From the NCBI RefSeq assembly GCF_002592005.1, contig NZ_NVQF01000004.1:80004-144003 (forward strand): a DNA stretch of 64,000 nucleotides, written 5' to 3'. Below, piece by piece: positions 8,435 through 17,457 of this stretch (position 1 is its first letter; the number at the start of each line of letters is the position of its first letter). The stretch is from Mycolicibacterium palauense (GTDB lineage: Bacteria > Actinomycetota > Actinomycetes > Mycobacteriales > Mycobacteriaceae). A program made the position numbers and the translations under genes. Below the pieces are notes generated by a model. It ran no database searches. It worked only from the letters and a program-made list of their open reading frames with translations, and was not told where the DNA came from.

Positions 8435-8935
8435 ATGGCGGTATCCAATGAGGACATGCTCGTGATGGCGCGCGAGCTGCCCATCCCCGTCCCCTGGGAC
8501 AGGGACGCCTTCATCGCGAACCTCGCCGAATACCGCGGCCGGCCGATCCACCTGATCCCCACCGACACCGCGGCTCTGGCCGGAAGCCCCTGCGGACTGT
8601 GGCTCACCCGCGAGCACGACGACATCATCCTGCACGAAATCGGCACCTCCGACTACCACATCGACCAGATCGTCTGCCACGAAATCGGCCACATGATCCT
8701 GGGCCACGGCCGCAACCGCGCCTTCGGCGCCGACCGCGACCGCGAGGTCGAGATGTGCCGCCAAGTGATGCCTGCCATCGACCCCGCCGCGGTCCACGCG
8801 GTCCTGGGCCGCACCGACTTCGCCAGCGACCAGGAACGCGACGCGGAGATGTTCGCCAGCATCCTAATGATCGCCGCCGCCGAACGCGCCGACCACCAGT
8901 CGATGATGCGAAGCGTCTTCTTCCGATCCAGATGA
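8435..8935 (+). CDS. ImmA/IrrE-like zinc metallopeptidase (ParH-like)
   Basis: A 166-residue protein with the metallopeptidase signature CHEIGHMILGHG (HEIGH at 82-86) and a later acidic segment DQERDAEMFA (~132-140) that can supply the third zinc ligand. ImmA/IrrE proteases usually cut or control a partner HTH regulator, and the preceding EspR-like gene is the obvious candidate (inference). GGGGGAA lies upstream of the ATG. Its stop overlaps the next start (ATGA). Confidence 0.85.
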   Translation: MAVSNEDMLVMARELPIPVPWDRDAFIANLAEYRGRPIHLIPTDTAALAGSPCGLWLTREHDDIILHEIGTSDYHIDQIVCHEIGHMILGHGRNRAFGADRDREVEMCRQVMPAIDPAAVHAVLGRTDFASDQERDAEMFASILMIAAAERADHQSMMRSVFFRSR

Positions 8936-10128
8936 CCACATCGGTCGCGGCCTACCTCACCTGGCCTCTGCTGGTCTTCATGGTCGTCGTCGTCGCGATC
9001 CGCTACGCGTTCTTCAACAGCAGCCAGTACGAGATCTACCTCAACCACACGCTCGCGCTGATGGTCACCTCCAACTTGCTGCGCGAACACGCCATCCAAA
9101 CCGTGCTGGCCGACCATACCCCGGTGTCCATCACTGCGGCCCAACAACTCTCACTGGCGGTCATGATCTTCGCCGCCGCCGAATTTCTGGGCTTCGTCAC
9201 CCTCTGGACCGCACACTCCTCCGAGCTGGCCCGCCGGCGGCACCGCTACCACCGCGCCACCGCGGCCGTACTGGCCATCGGCTTCCTGATCGCCGCCACC
9301 CCCGCCCGCCGCGCCGGCCAGACCCTCGAACGGTTCGGCGGCTGGTACAGCGTCGCCGCCTGGGCACTGCTCACCGGCATCTTCATCGCCCTGGCCTACC
9401 GACTGCTCAAGATGGCCATCAAGGAGCTGCTCCGCCCCGACGCCAAACCCCGTGAACGTCTGCTGGCCGCCGGCGGCTTCGTCATCGGCATCGCCGTCGG
9501 CAGCACCAGCATCGACGCCGTCATCCTCGCCGCCCTCGAACAACTCGGATGGCTCCACACCGTCGACTTCCGACTGAATCTGCACGGCTCCAACATCTTC
9601 TGGGAAACCGTCGGCGTCAGCCTCATCGCCGCGGTCCCCGCCGCCAAGGCCATCACCGCACGCATCGGACTCGACGCCACCAGCCGCCACTGGCGGCTGC
9701 TGCAACCCCTGCGCGCGGACATGATCCACGCCGTCCCCGCCATCGCATTCGAGCTGCACACCTCCAGCAGCCGCCGCCAGAAAACGCCCCTGGACCTACA
9801 CCAGACGACGGTGCAGATCCGCGACGCCATCCTTCAACTGCGCGCCTACTTCCAGGACACCAACCAGGCGCAGGCCGACTCCTACCTTCAGCGCTACGCG
9901 ATCGCCCCGACCCACCGCGACGCCGCCCTGTCAGCATTGCAGCTGGCCAACGCCGTCCACGCCAAGCAAGCCGGCGCCTCCCCGACCACGGTCGACACCG
10001 CCGTCATCCTGCAGTCCCGATCGACCAACCTCGAACAGGAAACCACCGAGCTGCTCCGCCTAGCCCGGTGGTGGTCCCACGCCCGACAAGAGGCCCAGCA
10101 CAACTGGGCGAAGGAGATGAGCGAATAG
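8932..10128 (+). CDS. MAB_1171c-type polytopic membrane protein
   Basis: A 398-residue protein with about seven hydrophobic segments in the first 250 residues (WPLLVFMVVVVAIRYAFF, LAVMIFAAAEFLGFVTLW, LAIGFLIAATPA, WALLTGIFIALAYRLL, GFVIGIAVGSTSIDAVILAA, WETVGVSLIAAVPA), followed by a ~150-residue cytosolic part with SRHWRLLQPLRADMI. This pattern is the actinobacterial MAB_1171c putative-transporter group that accompanies ImmA/IrrE genes. Its true role is unknown. The start is coupled to the metallopeptidase stop. Confidence 0.8.
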   Translation: MTTSVAAYLTWPLLVFMVVVVAIRYAFFNSSQYEIYLNHTLALMVTSNLLREHAIQTVLADHTPVSITAAQQLSLAVMIFAAAEFLGFVTLWTAHSSELARRRHRYHRATAAVLAIGFLIAATPARRAGQTLERFGGWYSVAAWALLTGIFIALAYRLLKMAIKELLRPDAKPRERLLAAGGFVIGIAVGSTSIDAVILAALEQLGWLHTVDFRLNLHGSNIFWETVGVSLIAAVPAAKAITARIGLDATSRHWRLLQPLRADMIHAVPAIAFELHTSSSRRQKTPLDLHQTTVQIRDAILQLRAYFQDTNQAQADSYLQRYAIAPTHRDAALSALQLANAVHAKQAGASPTTVDTAVILQSRSTNLEQETTELLRLARWWSHARQEAQHNWAKEMSE

Positions 10129-10130
10129 CC

Positions 10131-11534
10131 ATGCCCACCAACACCTCTGCCACCCTTCCCCACCCCCGCTGGCGCCTCCCGATCATCGGCGACCTGCTCA
10201 CCATCGACCTCACCAAGCCCACCCAAGGCCTGGCCCGCGACATCGCCGCCCACAACGGCATCGTCGAGCAACGCATCTTCGACTTCCCCGTCATCGTCTT
10301 GTCCGACACCGGCCTGGTCAACGACGTCAACGACGAGAGCACCTGGGAGAAACACGTCGGGCACTCGCTGCGCAAGCTGCGCCCAGTCGCCGGCGACGGC
10401 CTCTTCACCGCCTACAACGACGAGCCGAACTGGGCCACCGCCCACGCCATCCTCATGCCGGCGTTCACCAAGGCCGCGATGGAGTCCTACCACCCCACCA
10501 TGACCGCTACCGTCGCCGAACTGATCGACGCCTGGAGCACCCGCGCCGACACCGACACCTGGATCGACGTCCCCGCCGAATCCAACAGGCTCACCACCGA
10601 GCTCGTCGCCCGCGCCGGCATCGGCCACTCGTTCAACAAACTCGACGACACCAGCGAGGACCCCTTCATCACCACGGTGCTGCGCGAACTCAAGTACGCC
10701 AACCGCCGCACCGACGCGATCCCGTTCTACGAGAAGCTCTTCGGCAAGGGACAACGCGAGCAACACCAACAGGACAAGAAGTGGCTGCGCGAGCAGATCG
10801 CGACCATCATCAACGACCGCCGCAACGCCGGCCCCCACACCGGGCCCGCCGACATGCTCGACCACATGCTCAACACCGCCAACCCGGCCACCGGCGCAAC
10901 CCTCGACGACGCCAACATCACCAACCAGATCCTGACCCTGCTCGTCGCCGGCAGCGAAACCTCAGCCAACGCCATCGGCTTCGCACTGCACTACCTGGCC
11001 AACAACCCCGACATCGCCGCCGCCGCCCAGGCCGAGATCGACCGGCGCTGGCCCGAGCGGTCCTTCCCCGACATCGCCTTCGACGACGTAGCGCGCCTGC
11101 GTTACCTCCGCCGCGTCGTCGACGAGACCCTACGACTGTGGCCCGTCGCCCCCGGCTACTTCCGGCAAGCCAAAACCGACGCCACCATCGGCGACGGCAA
11201 GTACCACTTCGCCAAGGGCGACTGGGTTTTCGTTCTCCTGGTCGCCGCCCACCGCGACACCACTACCTGGGGCCCCGACGCCGACCGGTTCCGCCCGGAC
11301 CGCTTCCTACCAGAGAACATCCGAGCCCTGCCGCCCCACATCTACAAGCCGTTCGGCACCGGCGCCCGCGCCTGCATCGGCCGCCAGTTCGCCCTCCACG
11401 AGATCATGCTGACCCTGGCCGCCGTCCTGCACCAGTTCACCCTCGAACCCGAGCGCGGCTACCAACTCAAGGTCTCCGAGACCCTTACCCTCAAGCCCGA
11501 CGAGCTACGACTGCGCCTACACCACCGGAGGTAA
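10131..11534 (+). CDS. Cytochrome P450, CYP102-heme-domain-like
   Basis: A 467-residue P450 monooxygenase. The I-helix motif is AGSETS near residue 275 (Ser in place of the second Thr), the K-helix ETLR lies near 333 and the heme loop [17 protein letters not shown] places the cysteine ligand near 415. The pattern is nearest the fatty-acid hydroxylases of the CYP102 type, but no reductase domain is fused and no ferredoxin gene is adjacent. A hydrophobic substrate is plausible. The gene starts two bases after the membrane-protein stop. Confidence 0.9.
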   Translation: MPTNTSATLPHPRWRLPIIGDLLTIDLTKPTQGLARDIAAHNGIVEQRIFDFPVIVLSDTGLVNDVNDESTWEKHVGHSLRKLRPVAGDGLFTAYNDEPNWATAHAILMPAFTKAAMESYHPTMTATVAELIDAWSTRADTDTWIDVPAESNRLTTELVARAGIGHSFNKLDDTSEDPFITTVLRELKYANRRTDAIPFYEKLFGKGQREQHQQDKKWLREQIATIINDRRNAGPHTGPADMLDHMLNTANPATGATLDDANITNQILTLLVAGSETSANAIGFALHYLANNPDIAAAAQAEIDRRWPERSFPDIAFDDVARLRYLRRVVDETLRLWPVAPGYFRQAKTDATIGDGKYHFAKGDWVFVLLVAAHRDTTTWGPDADRFRPDRFLPENIRALPPHIYKPFGTGARACIGRQFALHEIMLTLAAVLHQFTLEPERGYQLKVSETLTLKPDELRLRLHHRR

Positions 11535-11541
11535 CCCGAGC

Positions 11542-12228
11542 ATGCACGGCATCGAGGTCCTCGCCCGAGCCGGCATCTTCCAAGGCCTCACCCACGACAT
11601 CATCGTCACCCTCGCCACTCAACTCGACCCCATCCGCTTCCCTGAGGGGCGAACGATTTTCGCCGAGGGCGACCCCGGCGACCGGCTCTACGTCATCCTC
11701 GACGGCAAGGTGAAGATCGGCTGCTGCACACCCGACGGCCGTGAAAGCCTCCTGGCCATCATGGGACCCGCCGACATGTTCGGCGAACTCGCCGTCTTCG
11801 ACCCCGGCCCACGCACCTCCACGGTCACAGCCCTAACCGACGTCGAAGCCGTCGCCGCCGACCGCACAGCACTCACCCACTGGACCCGAGCCCACCCCGA
11901 GATCGGCGAGCAACTCCTCCGTGTACTGGCACGCCGCCTACGCCGCACCAACGACATCCTGTGCGGCATCATCTTCACTGACGTCCCCGGCCGCGTCGCC
12001 GGCCAACTCCTGCACCTCGCGCAACGTTTCGGCGTCCGCGGCGGCGACGCCCTGCGCATCGACCACGATCTCACCCAGTCCGAGATCGCCCAGCTCGTCG
12101 GCTCCTCACGCGAGACCGTCAACAAGGCCCTGTCCACCTTCGCCGACCGCGGCTGGATCCGCGTCACCGGCAAGACCGTCCTGATCGTCGACCCCGAGCA
12201 GTTGGCGCGCCGGGCCCGCCACCACTGA
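11542..12228 (+). CDS. Crp/Fnr family transcription regulator
   Basis: A 228-residue regulator. Residues ~10-120 form a cyclic-nucleotide-binding jelly roll ([40 protein letters not shown]) and ~150-215 the winged helix with [20 protein letters not shown]. No Fnr-type cysteine cluster is seen at the N-terminus. It follows the P450 by seven bases and probably controls this cluster or links it to a small-molecule signal. Confidence 0.9.
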   Translation: MHGIEVLARAGIFQGLTHDIIVTLATQLDPIRFPEGRTIFAEGDPGDRLYVILDGKVKIGCCTPDGRESLLAIMGPADMFGELAVFDPGPRTSTVTALTDVEAVAADRTALTHWTRAHPEIGEQLLRVLARRLRRTNDILCGIIFTDVPGRVAGQLLHLAQRFGVRGGDALRIDHDLTQSEIAQLVGSSRETVNKALSTFADRGWIRVTGKTVLIVDPEQLARRARHH

Positions 12229-12321
12229 TTTCACCCGAGGGCCACCCGAGATCGCCCGCGCTTCAACGACTCCACAGCCGCTCTCGCGCGCGTATTCGAC
12301 ACGCCCATAGATGGAGAAACT

Positions 12322-12651
12322 TTACGAACACCGGTGTCCGGCTGTTCGTGTACCACGGCCCCTTCTCTGCCGTTTGCTCCAGGCTGTCCTGGCCATTCGT
12401 CGGAAGCTGCCCTTCCGCTTCCCCGCGACTGGACACCCCACCGCACAGGGTGACCGTCTCCGAGCAGGGCGGATACCGGACCCGTTGATGGAACCCGAAT
12501 TCAGCGGTGCATGGGTCACGAACTGGAAAGCGCCCGTGACCAGGCGTTCGAGCACCCGCAAACCGGGGTCGGGGCGGGGATGGATGGGGGGACGTGTCAC
12601 CGTCATGTCCCCGACGACCAACCGGCCGGCGGCATCCGCCCAGGTCGCCAT
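12322..12651 (-). CDS. Possible short or decayed unknown gene
   Basis: A 109-residue frame starting MATWADAAGRLVVGDMTVTR with AGGAG upstream. The first ~55 codons have the strong third-position GC of real genes here; the last ~45 do not, suggesting a truncated or decayed gene. No family is recognised, and it could be spurious. Confidence 0.25.
   Translation of the reverse strand: MATWADAAGRLVVGDMTVTRPPIHPRPDPGLRVLERLVTGAFQFVTHAPLNSGSINGSGIRPARRRSPCAVGCPVAGKRKGSFRRMARTAWSKRQRRGRGTRTAGHRCS
12588..12612 (-). repeat. Dispersed 25-bp repeat, partly palindromic copy
   Basis: Minus-strand copy with 16 of 25 consensus positions, including the exact end TGACACGTCCCC. GGGGAC at one end and GTCCCC at the other make this copy an imperfect palindrome. 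Confidence 0.45.
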
Positions 12652-12932
12652 CACTCTCCTGGAGGACTCGGCGCCCACACGCCGGGAAAAGCCGCAACCA
12701 TTCCACCGACTTTTCGGCAAAACTCCAGAGAGTTTATTCAATCAGCAAACTCTCCCATGTGCCTTGACCAGACCGCGCGGCACTAGCCGAGCCGATTCCG
12801 CAATAGCTGCACCACAGCGGGGACATGGCATACACGCTGTTCAGTCGGGGTTGCCCAGCATCAACGTCACCCAACGGCCTGTCGGGAACCCCTACTCTTC
12901 ACATCAACACCCATCCCAGCAAAGGTGACACG

Positions 12933-13823
12933 ATGACCGCCCCGACGATGCACCCCCTCGACGCACAGACCGCTGACCTCCTCGCCGACTTCATCGCCCA
13001 AATGACATCAGCCGGTATCGCAGAGCAGCGGCACGTCTTCGGCTACTTCAGCACCCATCCGCACCTCTACCTGGAACCCATGCCCAACGTCACCGCCACC
13101 GGCTGGTACATCCCCACCGACATCGGTCCAGCACCGGGCTACGTCGTAACCCGCGACAATCACGCGTTCCCCCTCACACAACCCCGCGACCTCGCCCACG
13201 GCTCCGTGCCCCGCGTCCCGCACCTCGAACTGCCCCTCGTCGCCGACAACCCGGCACTCGAAGACTGGACCCACGTCCTGCACTCCTGCATCCGCGAAGC
13301 AGCCGAGGCCTACATCGACCTGGACGCCCGCGCCGCCAGCCTCGACGACCGCGCCGACATACAAACCGTCCGCTTCATCAATCGAATGCGCCACGACAAC
13401 ATCGCACCAACCCGCCAAACCTTCATCCATCTCGATGACCTGGAACTAGACGAATACCCCGAAGCACAACCGCTGGCCGGAATCGAGACCATCGGATGGC
13501 TCCTCCAACCATCACCCAACGCGTCAATCACCAACTGCGACAACGAACCCCTGGACCCAGCGGACCGCTCGTACGTCATCACCCCCGAAGGCTCCGCCTA
13601 CTACCTGCGCCAGCCCACCGCGCTGGCGTACAGAGACGCAGCACAACCCACCGCCCGTGTCCCCCAGGCATACGAACGCCCCTTCGTCGGGCCACTCAAC
13701 GAGATCGAAGGCAGCCGCGCCCAAGATGCCGACGAGATCGAGGACTACATCGCCACCATCTGCTACAGCATCGACATCCACGACGCCGCCATCACCAAAG
13801 CCCACCCATCACGACGGCGATAG
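12933..13823 (+). CDS. Unknown protein with two similar halves
   Basis: A 296-residue cytosolic protein of unknown family. Two halves appear related: GWYIPTDIGPAPGYVVTRDN with FPLTQPRDLAH, then GWLLQPSPNASITNCDNE with SYVITPEGSAYYLRQP and TALAY, each followed by a PxVPxxExP-type segment and an acidic helix. This suggests an internal duplication. The ATG at 12933 has AAAGG upstream; a longer in-frame start lacks a binding site. Confidence 0.65.
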   Translation: MTAPTMHPLDAQTADLLADFIAQMTSAGIAEQRHVFGYFSTHPHLYLEPMPNVTATGWYIPTDIGPAPGYVVTRDNHAFPLTQPRDLAHGSVPRVPHLELPLVADNPALEDWTHVLHSCIREAAEAYIDLDARAASLDDRADIQTVRFINRMRHDNIAPTRQTFIHLDDLELDEYPEAQPLAGIETIGWLLQPSPNASITNCDNEPLDPADRSYVITPEGSAYYLRQPTALAYRDAAQPTARVPQAYERPFVGPLNEIEGSRAQDADEIEDYIATICYSIDIHDAAITKAHPSRRR

Positions 13824-13985
13824 CCCATACGCGCTATCCCCAGCAAACTCCCACCTGCCATCATGCCTCGACCGCGCAAGCAGCGCATTCACCGCTCGAC
13901 CTCGGCGATGAGCAAGCATCATCTCGACCTCCCAGCTACGCCACCAAGAAAGCCACGCACGAAAGCCGATCCCACCTCACATTCG

Positions 13986-14240
13986 TCAGCGCGGCCGCTG
14001 GGGCTGCGCCCAGATCAGCTCCCACCACCCGCACTCGAGTTCGGTCACGACGTGCGCCATGTGCTCCACGATCGCTCCGTACCGCATCGGGTGCGCGACG
14101 ATGCACCCGTTGTCTCCCACACCGATCTCCGCGCCACACGCGGGACACCACTGATCCGCCGAATCGGGAGCCGACGGGGGAATCGCATCACTGCCCGGAC
14201 ACAGCTTCCTCACCAAGCGCCGCCGAACGCCTGATGTCAC
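13986..14240 (-). CDS. Small zinc-ribbon-like protein
   Basis: An 84-residue protein with WCPACGAEIGVGDNGCIVAH, a CxxC pair plus a third Cys and His that could bind zinc. The rest is not recognised. The GTG start at 14240 overlaps the upstream stop (GTGA), so it is translated with the preceding gene. Confidence 0.65.
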   Translation of the reverse strand: MTSGVRRRLVRKLCPGSDAIPPSAPDSADQWCPACGAEIGVGDNGCIVAHPMRYGAIVEHMAHVVTELECGWWELIWAQPQRPR

Positions 14241-14767
14241 TGTCTCGCCGCCGATCTCGCCGACCGCGACGACACCGGACGCGCGCAGGCCGCCTCAGCC
14301 CGAACCGCGTGATCGAGTAGGCGTCGGATCGCGCGGAGTTCCACGAGGTTGGCATCCAATGCCCTGCCGGCGATCTCCACGTCGCGGATCGACCGGGTGG
14401 CCGCCAACGCCGCCCCGAGCGCATCCAGGCGCGCCATCACCATCGGAAAACTCGGATACTCCTCGTCGACGTCACCCGTCTGCGCGGCGTCGAGATCCAC
14501 GGCCGCGGCCATCTCCACATCCGTGGGATCACCCAGGAGCCGCCAGAACACGTCCTGACAGTCCCCGCCGGGGCGGATGCGCTCCACCACCCCCAGCCGA
14601 TCAAGCGCGCACAGCTGCGGGTAGATCCGGTAGCCGGTCTCGTCGTACCGGCGGGCGCCCAGCAGTTCGCACACGCGGCGCGTGGAGGCCGGTGTCGACC
14701 CCTCGCCGCGCAGCGCCGCCACGATCCGCTCCCGCAGGGCGACGGTCTGCGGCGACGGCCTACCCAT
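14237..14767 (-). CDS. Winged-helix-like unknown protein
   Basis: A 176-residue protein. Residues ~5-75 (RERIVAALRGEGSTPASTRR, YRIYPQLCALDRLGVVERI) look like a winged helix; the rest is a helical segment with MVMARLDALGAALAATRS and a basic tail. ATG at 14767 overlaps the upstream stop by several bases and starts closer to the domain than the alternative 17 codons upstream. Function not known. Confidence 0.65.
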   Translation of the reverse strand: MGRPSPQTVALRERIVAALRGEGSTPASTRRVCELLGARRYDETGYRIYPQLCALDRLGVVERIRPGGDCQDVFWRLLGDPTDVEMAAAVDLDAAQTGDVDEEYPSFPMVMARLDALGAALAATRSIRDVEIAGRALDANLVELRAIRRLLDHAVRAEAACARPVSSRSARSAARQ

Positions 14768-15065
14768 GACCGTCCCGAACGGAGTCCACGCTGCCGTTGT
14801 CCTCCGCGTCTGGCTCATCGCAGGATCCGCTGTTGACCGCGGCCACCCCGGCGGCGGTGAGAACCCAGCTGCGCGGCTGCCCCCACGAGTACGGCTCGAT
14901 GAGCCCGCGCTGCCTCAGTGAGCGAATGGTGGCGCCGGGGATCCCCAGACCGGTGGTGTCGAGGTAGCTGTCGCCGCCCGCGGGTGAGCGGCCGTCGGCG
15001 ATCATGAGCATCGTCACGCGCTGCGACCAGCTCAACGGCCTCGTCCTCATGACCTCGATCCCCAC
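14760..15065 (-). CDS. Small winged-helix-like protein
   Basis: A 101-residue protein. SQRVTMLMIADGRSP, IPGATIRSLRQRGLIEPYSW and WVLTAAGVAAV suggest a small winged helix for DNA binding. The GTG at 15065 gives the longest form; an ATG at 15050 is an alternative. The acidic C-terminus overlaps the next gene. Confidence 0.55.
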   Translation of the reverse strand: MGIEVMRTRPLSWSQRVTMLMIADGRSPAGGDSYLDTTGLGIPGATIRSLRQRGLIEPYSWGQPRSWVLTAAGVAAVNSGSCDEPDAEDNGSVDSVRDGHG

Positions 15066-15077
15066 ATCCCGTGCCTG

Positions 15078-15440
15078 TTACGCGGACAGCCCGCCATTCG
15101 GGTGCCACAGCAGGACCAGCGGACCGCGCAAGTACTTGCTGCTCCAGGGGAACGGCCGGTCCTCGCCGAAGACGACCCCGTTCTCCTCGTCGAACCGCGC
15201 CACGATCGACCCGTCGGCCTTGTTGAAAGCCACTGCGCGAACCGGGACGTCGGCGGCGTCCGCGACGGTCCTGAGAGCCTCGATTGCCCGCAGCGCCGCT
15301 TCGGCGAGGTGGCGAACTTGGTCAACGTCGGCGTCAGTGGGCTCACCGGTCAGCTTGCGATCCTTGAACCGCTCGGCGCAGATCGCCCGCGCGACAGCGG
15401 AAACCGTTGCGTTGTCGGCCCATCCAACTGTGGCGCTCAT
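15078..15440 (-). CDS. Unknown 120-residue protein
   Basis: Not recognised. A helical N-terminal part (VRHLAEAALRAIEALRTVAD) is followed by strands (VRAVAFNKADGSIVARF) and KYLRGPLVLLWHPNGG. The ATG at 15440 has GGGAG about 5 nt upstream. It belongs to the minus-strand run of small genes between 13.9 and 17.5 kb. Confidence 0.65.
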   Translation of the reverse strand: MSATVGWADNATVSAVARAICAERFKDRKLTGEPTDADVDQVRHLAEAALRAIEALRTVADAADVPVRAVAFNKADGSIVARFDEENGVVFGEDRPFPWSSKYLRGPLVLLWHPNGGLSA

Positions 15441-15465
15441 CGTTCTCCCGTCGCTGCTCCGTCGT

Positions 15466-16152
15466 CTACCGCGGGTTGTGGTCGCCGGCGAGGTGACGCT
15501 GCCACGTCTCCTCGAACTCCGCCAACGCTTCCGTCTTCTGCTCGGCGAGGTATCCGGCGTACTCGTCGGGGTGAGCTGCCTTCAGCCTCGCCAACGCGCG
15601 GCCGGCGCACGGTGAGATCGCGTTGTGTCGCATGATCGTTCGGCGGACACCGCAACCGCATTCGGTCGCGTCATCCGGCGGCCGGATCGCATCCTGGTCC
15701 AGGTCGATGACCTCGTGCTCGCTACGACCAACACCGTCACCGCTTCCGGCCTCGGTGATGGTTCCGCCGGTCGCCGTGAGCCACTCGCACGCCAGATGCC
15801 TTGTGACGAAGGGCCCGCCGATCTGCGTCCACCGAGGCTCACCCGACCACTCCGGACTCGGAGGATTCGCCCGGTTGACGAAGAACTCGCCGCCAGGCGA
15901 CTTCCGCAGCCAGTACTGACGGCCATCGCGGGTCACGGTGTGCCGGATCCCCGCGGCTGCAGCATCCGGCGACAGTCCCTGCTTCCATGTGTCGTAGAAC
16001 TCGTCGAGCGAGTAACCGTCGGCCTCTCCGTCGCCGTCCGCCGAGTGACCGAGGATCGACTCGACGGCATCGATCCAGCGCTCCCACTCCGTCGGCTCGC
16101 ACGCCGCCGACTCGTAGGCCCAGATGTCTGCGTGGTCGGTACCCGCGCTCAT
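15466..16152 (-). CDS. Unknown 228-residue protein
   Basis: Not recognised. The N-terminal 50 residues are acidic, the middle contains RQYWLRKSPGGEFFVNRANP and PRWTQIGGPFVTRHLACEWL, and the C-terminus has GCGVRRTIMRHNAISPCAGR followed by a charged helix. The ATG at 16152 with GGAG upstream is preferred to the longer frame. It follows a gene ending three bases earlier. Confidence 0.65.
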   Translation of the reverse strand: MSAGTDHADIWAYESAACEPTEWERWIDAVESILGHSADGDGEADGYSLDEFYDTWKQGLSPDAAAAGIRHTVTRDGRQYWLRKSPGGEFFVNRANPPSPEWSGEPRWTQIGGPFVTRHLACEWLTATGGTITEAGSGDGVGRSEHEVIDLDQDAIRPPDDATECGCGVRRTIMRHNAISPCAGRALARLKAAHPDEYAGYLAEQKTEALAEFEETWQRHLAGDHNPR

Positions 16153-16154
16153 CG

Positions 16155-16409
16155 CTACGCTCCAGCCCGCGGCCGGACCGGTGCCGGGTCGTAGCACCCC
16201 CGGTGCCCATCGTTCGAGTAGTGCTCGGTAGCTCCCTCACACCCGCGGGGACAGCCACCACCGTCGGTGCGGCCGCCACCCGAGTGCGGGCACACACCGC
16301 GCTGCTGCCCATCGCGGTCCTCGTCGAGGTGATGAATCGGCAGCGCATCGTCGGGGAAGAACTCCTCGTCGTCTGCCGGGGTCTGCTCCACCAATGCCTC
16401 GTCCGCCAT
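16155..16409 (-). CDS. Small Cys/His-rich protein
   Basis: An 84-residue protein starting MADEALVEQTPADDEEFFPD. The C-terminal half has CPHSGGGRTDGGGCPRGCEG and RGCYDPAPV, a Cys-rich segment that may bind zinc. A strong binding site (AAGGAG) precedes the ATG at 16409. If the frameshift upstream is corrected, the same frame continues from the preceding gene without a stop, so this may instead be the C-terminal part of a longer protein. Confidence 0.55.
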   Translation of the reverse strand: MADEALVEQTPADDEEFFPDDALPIHHLDEDRDGQQRGVCPHSGGGRTDGGGCPRGCEGATEHYSNDGHRGCYDPAPVRPRAGA

Positions 16410-16764
16410 GTCGACTCCTTCAGGTTGTTCGTGATTGTCCGCCGACGGGCCGACACGTCCAGGCGACGCCTCGATCGTCTGGCGCCGAATGTCCTCGGCA
16501 GAAACCCCCGGAAGCGGCCCCTTGGCCATCACCGTCTGCATCAACGACGTGATCCGCTCGCGCACCTCGACCTGCACCTGTGCCCGCAGCTCCGACGACT
16601 CGATCGCGGCCGCCACCAGCTCGTCGGCCTTTGGCGTCGGCCGCATCGGCCGGCAGGAAGAGGTTGCAGCCCGTCGACGCTCCCGAGGTGAATCCGTCGT
16701 ACCAGACGTGAATGAGCGCCTGCTCCAACGACATTCCATAAACCGGTGTGGCACCGTCGGCCAT
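16155..16764 (-). pseudogene. Frameshifted unknown gene (one extra A at 16630-16632)
   Basis: From an ATG at 16764 with AAGGAG upstream the frame reads MADGATPVYGMSLEQALIHV and FLPADAADAK, then turns into Arg/Gly-rich nonsense. In the neighbouring frame a clear protein continues: ADELVAAAIESSELRAQVQV and RERITSLMQTVMAKGPLPG. Removing one A from the AAA run (TTT at 16630-16632 on the plus strand) joins them. It could be a true mutation, a +1 frameshift site or an assembly error. Function unknown. Confidence 0.6.
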
Positions 16765-16844
16765 GACAGCTCCTTCCCCTCGCCTTTGTTCGAGTATGGG
16801 CGCCGCACTTGCGGTGACACCGTTCCGCCGCCCAGTCAATATCG

Positions 16845-16869
16845 GGGGACGCGCCGTTACTGCAGGTCA
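16845..16869 (-). repeat. Dispersed 25-bp repeat, copy after the 16911 gene
   Basis: Minus-strand copy, 17 of 25 positions matching, 42 nt downstream of the stop of the gene ending at 16911 and in the same orientation. Confidence 0.5.
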
Positions 16870-16882
16870 CACACCTACGCAT

Positions 16883-16899
16883 GCGCGCACAGTGCGCGC
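16883..16899. promoter_or_regulatory. 17-bp GC-rich palindrome
   Basis: GCGCGCAC and GTGCGCGC flank a single A. A loop of one base cannot form a hairpin, so a dimeric-protein binding site is more likely than a terminator. It lies between the end of the 16911 gene and a repeat copy. Confidence 0.35.
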
Positions 16900-16910
16900 G
16901 GATGCTGGGA

Positions 16911-17180
16911 TTACGTGAACTTGAGAGCTGTGCCCGGAGGGGCTGGATCCGAGGTCTCCACCACACCGATCCAGGCAGCGGGGCTGTACCGCCACACCTG
17001 CTGCCGCTCGCCGAGTCGATCCTTCACGACAATCGTCACCGTCAACACCCCGGCGCCATCCTGCCCGATGACATACGACTCACCCGCGTCGGAATCCAGC
17101 GACAGGAACCGCCCATCGGCAAGTTGCACAACGGTTCCCGTCGTCGGCTGCTGAGCGGCCAGCGCCTCTAAGAACTCCAT
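16911..17180 (-). CDS. Unknown small beta-rich protein
   Basis: An 89-residue protein, strand-rich (TGTVVQLADGRFLSLDSD, VLTVTIVVKDRLGERQQVWR). No family recognised. The ATG at 17180 is preceded by GGGGACGAGGG. It may be the first gene of the 14-17 kb minus-strand run. Confidence 0.6.
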   Translation of the reverse strand: MEFLEALAAQQPTTGTVVQLADGRFLSLDSDAGESYVIGQDGAGVLTVTIVVKDRLGERQQVWRYSPAAWIGVVETSDPAPPGTALKFT

Positions 17181-17215
17181 CCCTCGTCCCCTCTTCTCTC
17201 CACCAACACGGACGT

Positions 17216-17446
17216 TTACGCTGCGCCGCCGGCGATCAGTGTCAGCGCCGGCCGCCCAACCGTCTCCGGCGTCGCGGCGGGCTCTTCGTTGAGCATGTCG
17301 TAGGCAGCCGAGCGGATCGTGACAATCTCCAGGGGCCCCAGGTCATTTAGTCGGCCCAGATAGTCGGCGATCTCCTGCGGGTCCATACCCTCATCCAGGA
17401 AGCCCCGGATCACGTTGCGCTGCAGTATGTTCAACACCTTCTCCAC
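17216..17446 (-). CDS. Small helical unknown protein
   Basis: Up to 76 residues, largely helical (NVIRGFLDEGMDPQEIADYL, VTIRSAAYDMLNEE). Two GTG codons are possible starts; AAGGAGG touches the first (17446) but sits about 7 nt from the second (17437), so 17437 is probably real. It lies 11 bases after the vapC stop on the same strand. Confidence 0.55.
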   Translation of the reverse strand: MEKVLNILQRNVIRGFLDEGMDPQEIADYLGRLNDLGPLEIVTIRSAAYDMLNEEPAATPETVGRPALTLIAGGAA

Positions 17447-17457
17447 CTCCTTGCAAT

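Larger units (their letters stand above)
12229..12932. other. Gene-poor stretch after the P450 cluster
   Basis: About 700 bp with no strong gene. One weak minus-strand reading frame with high GC at third codon positions is listed separately. A copy of the dispersed repeat lies at 12588-12612. The promoter of the gene starting at 12933 should lie at the right end. Confidence 0.5.
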
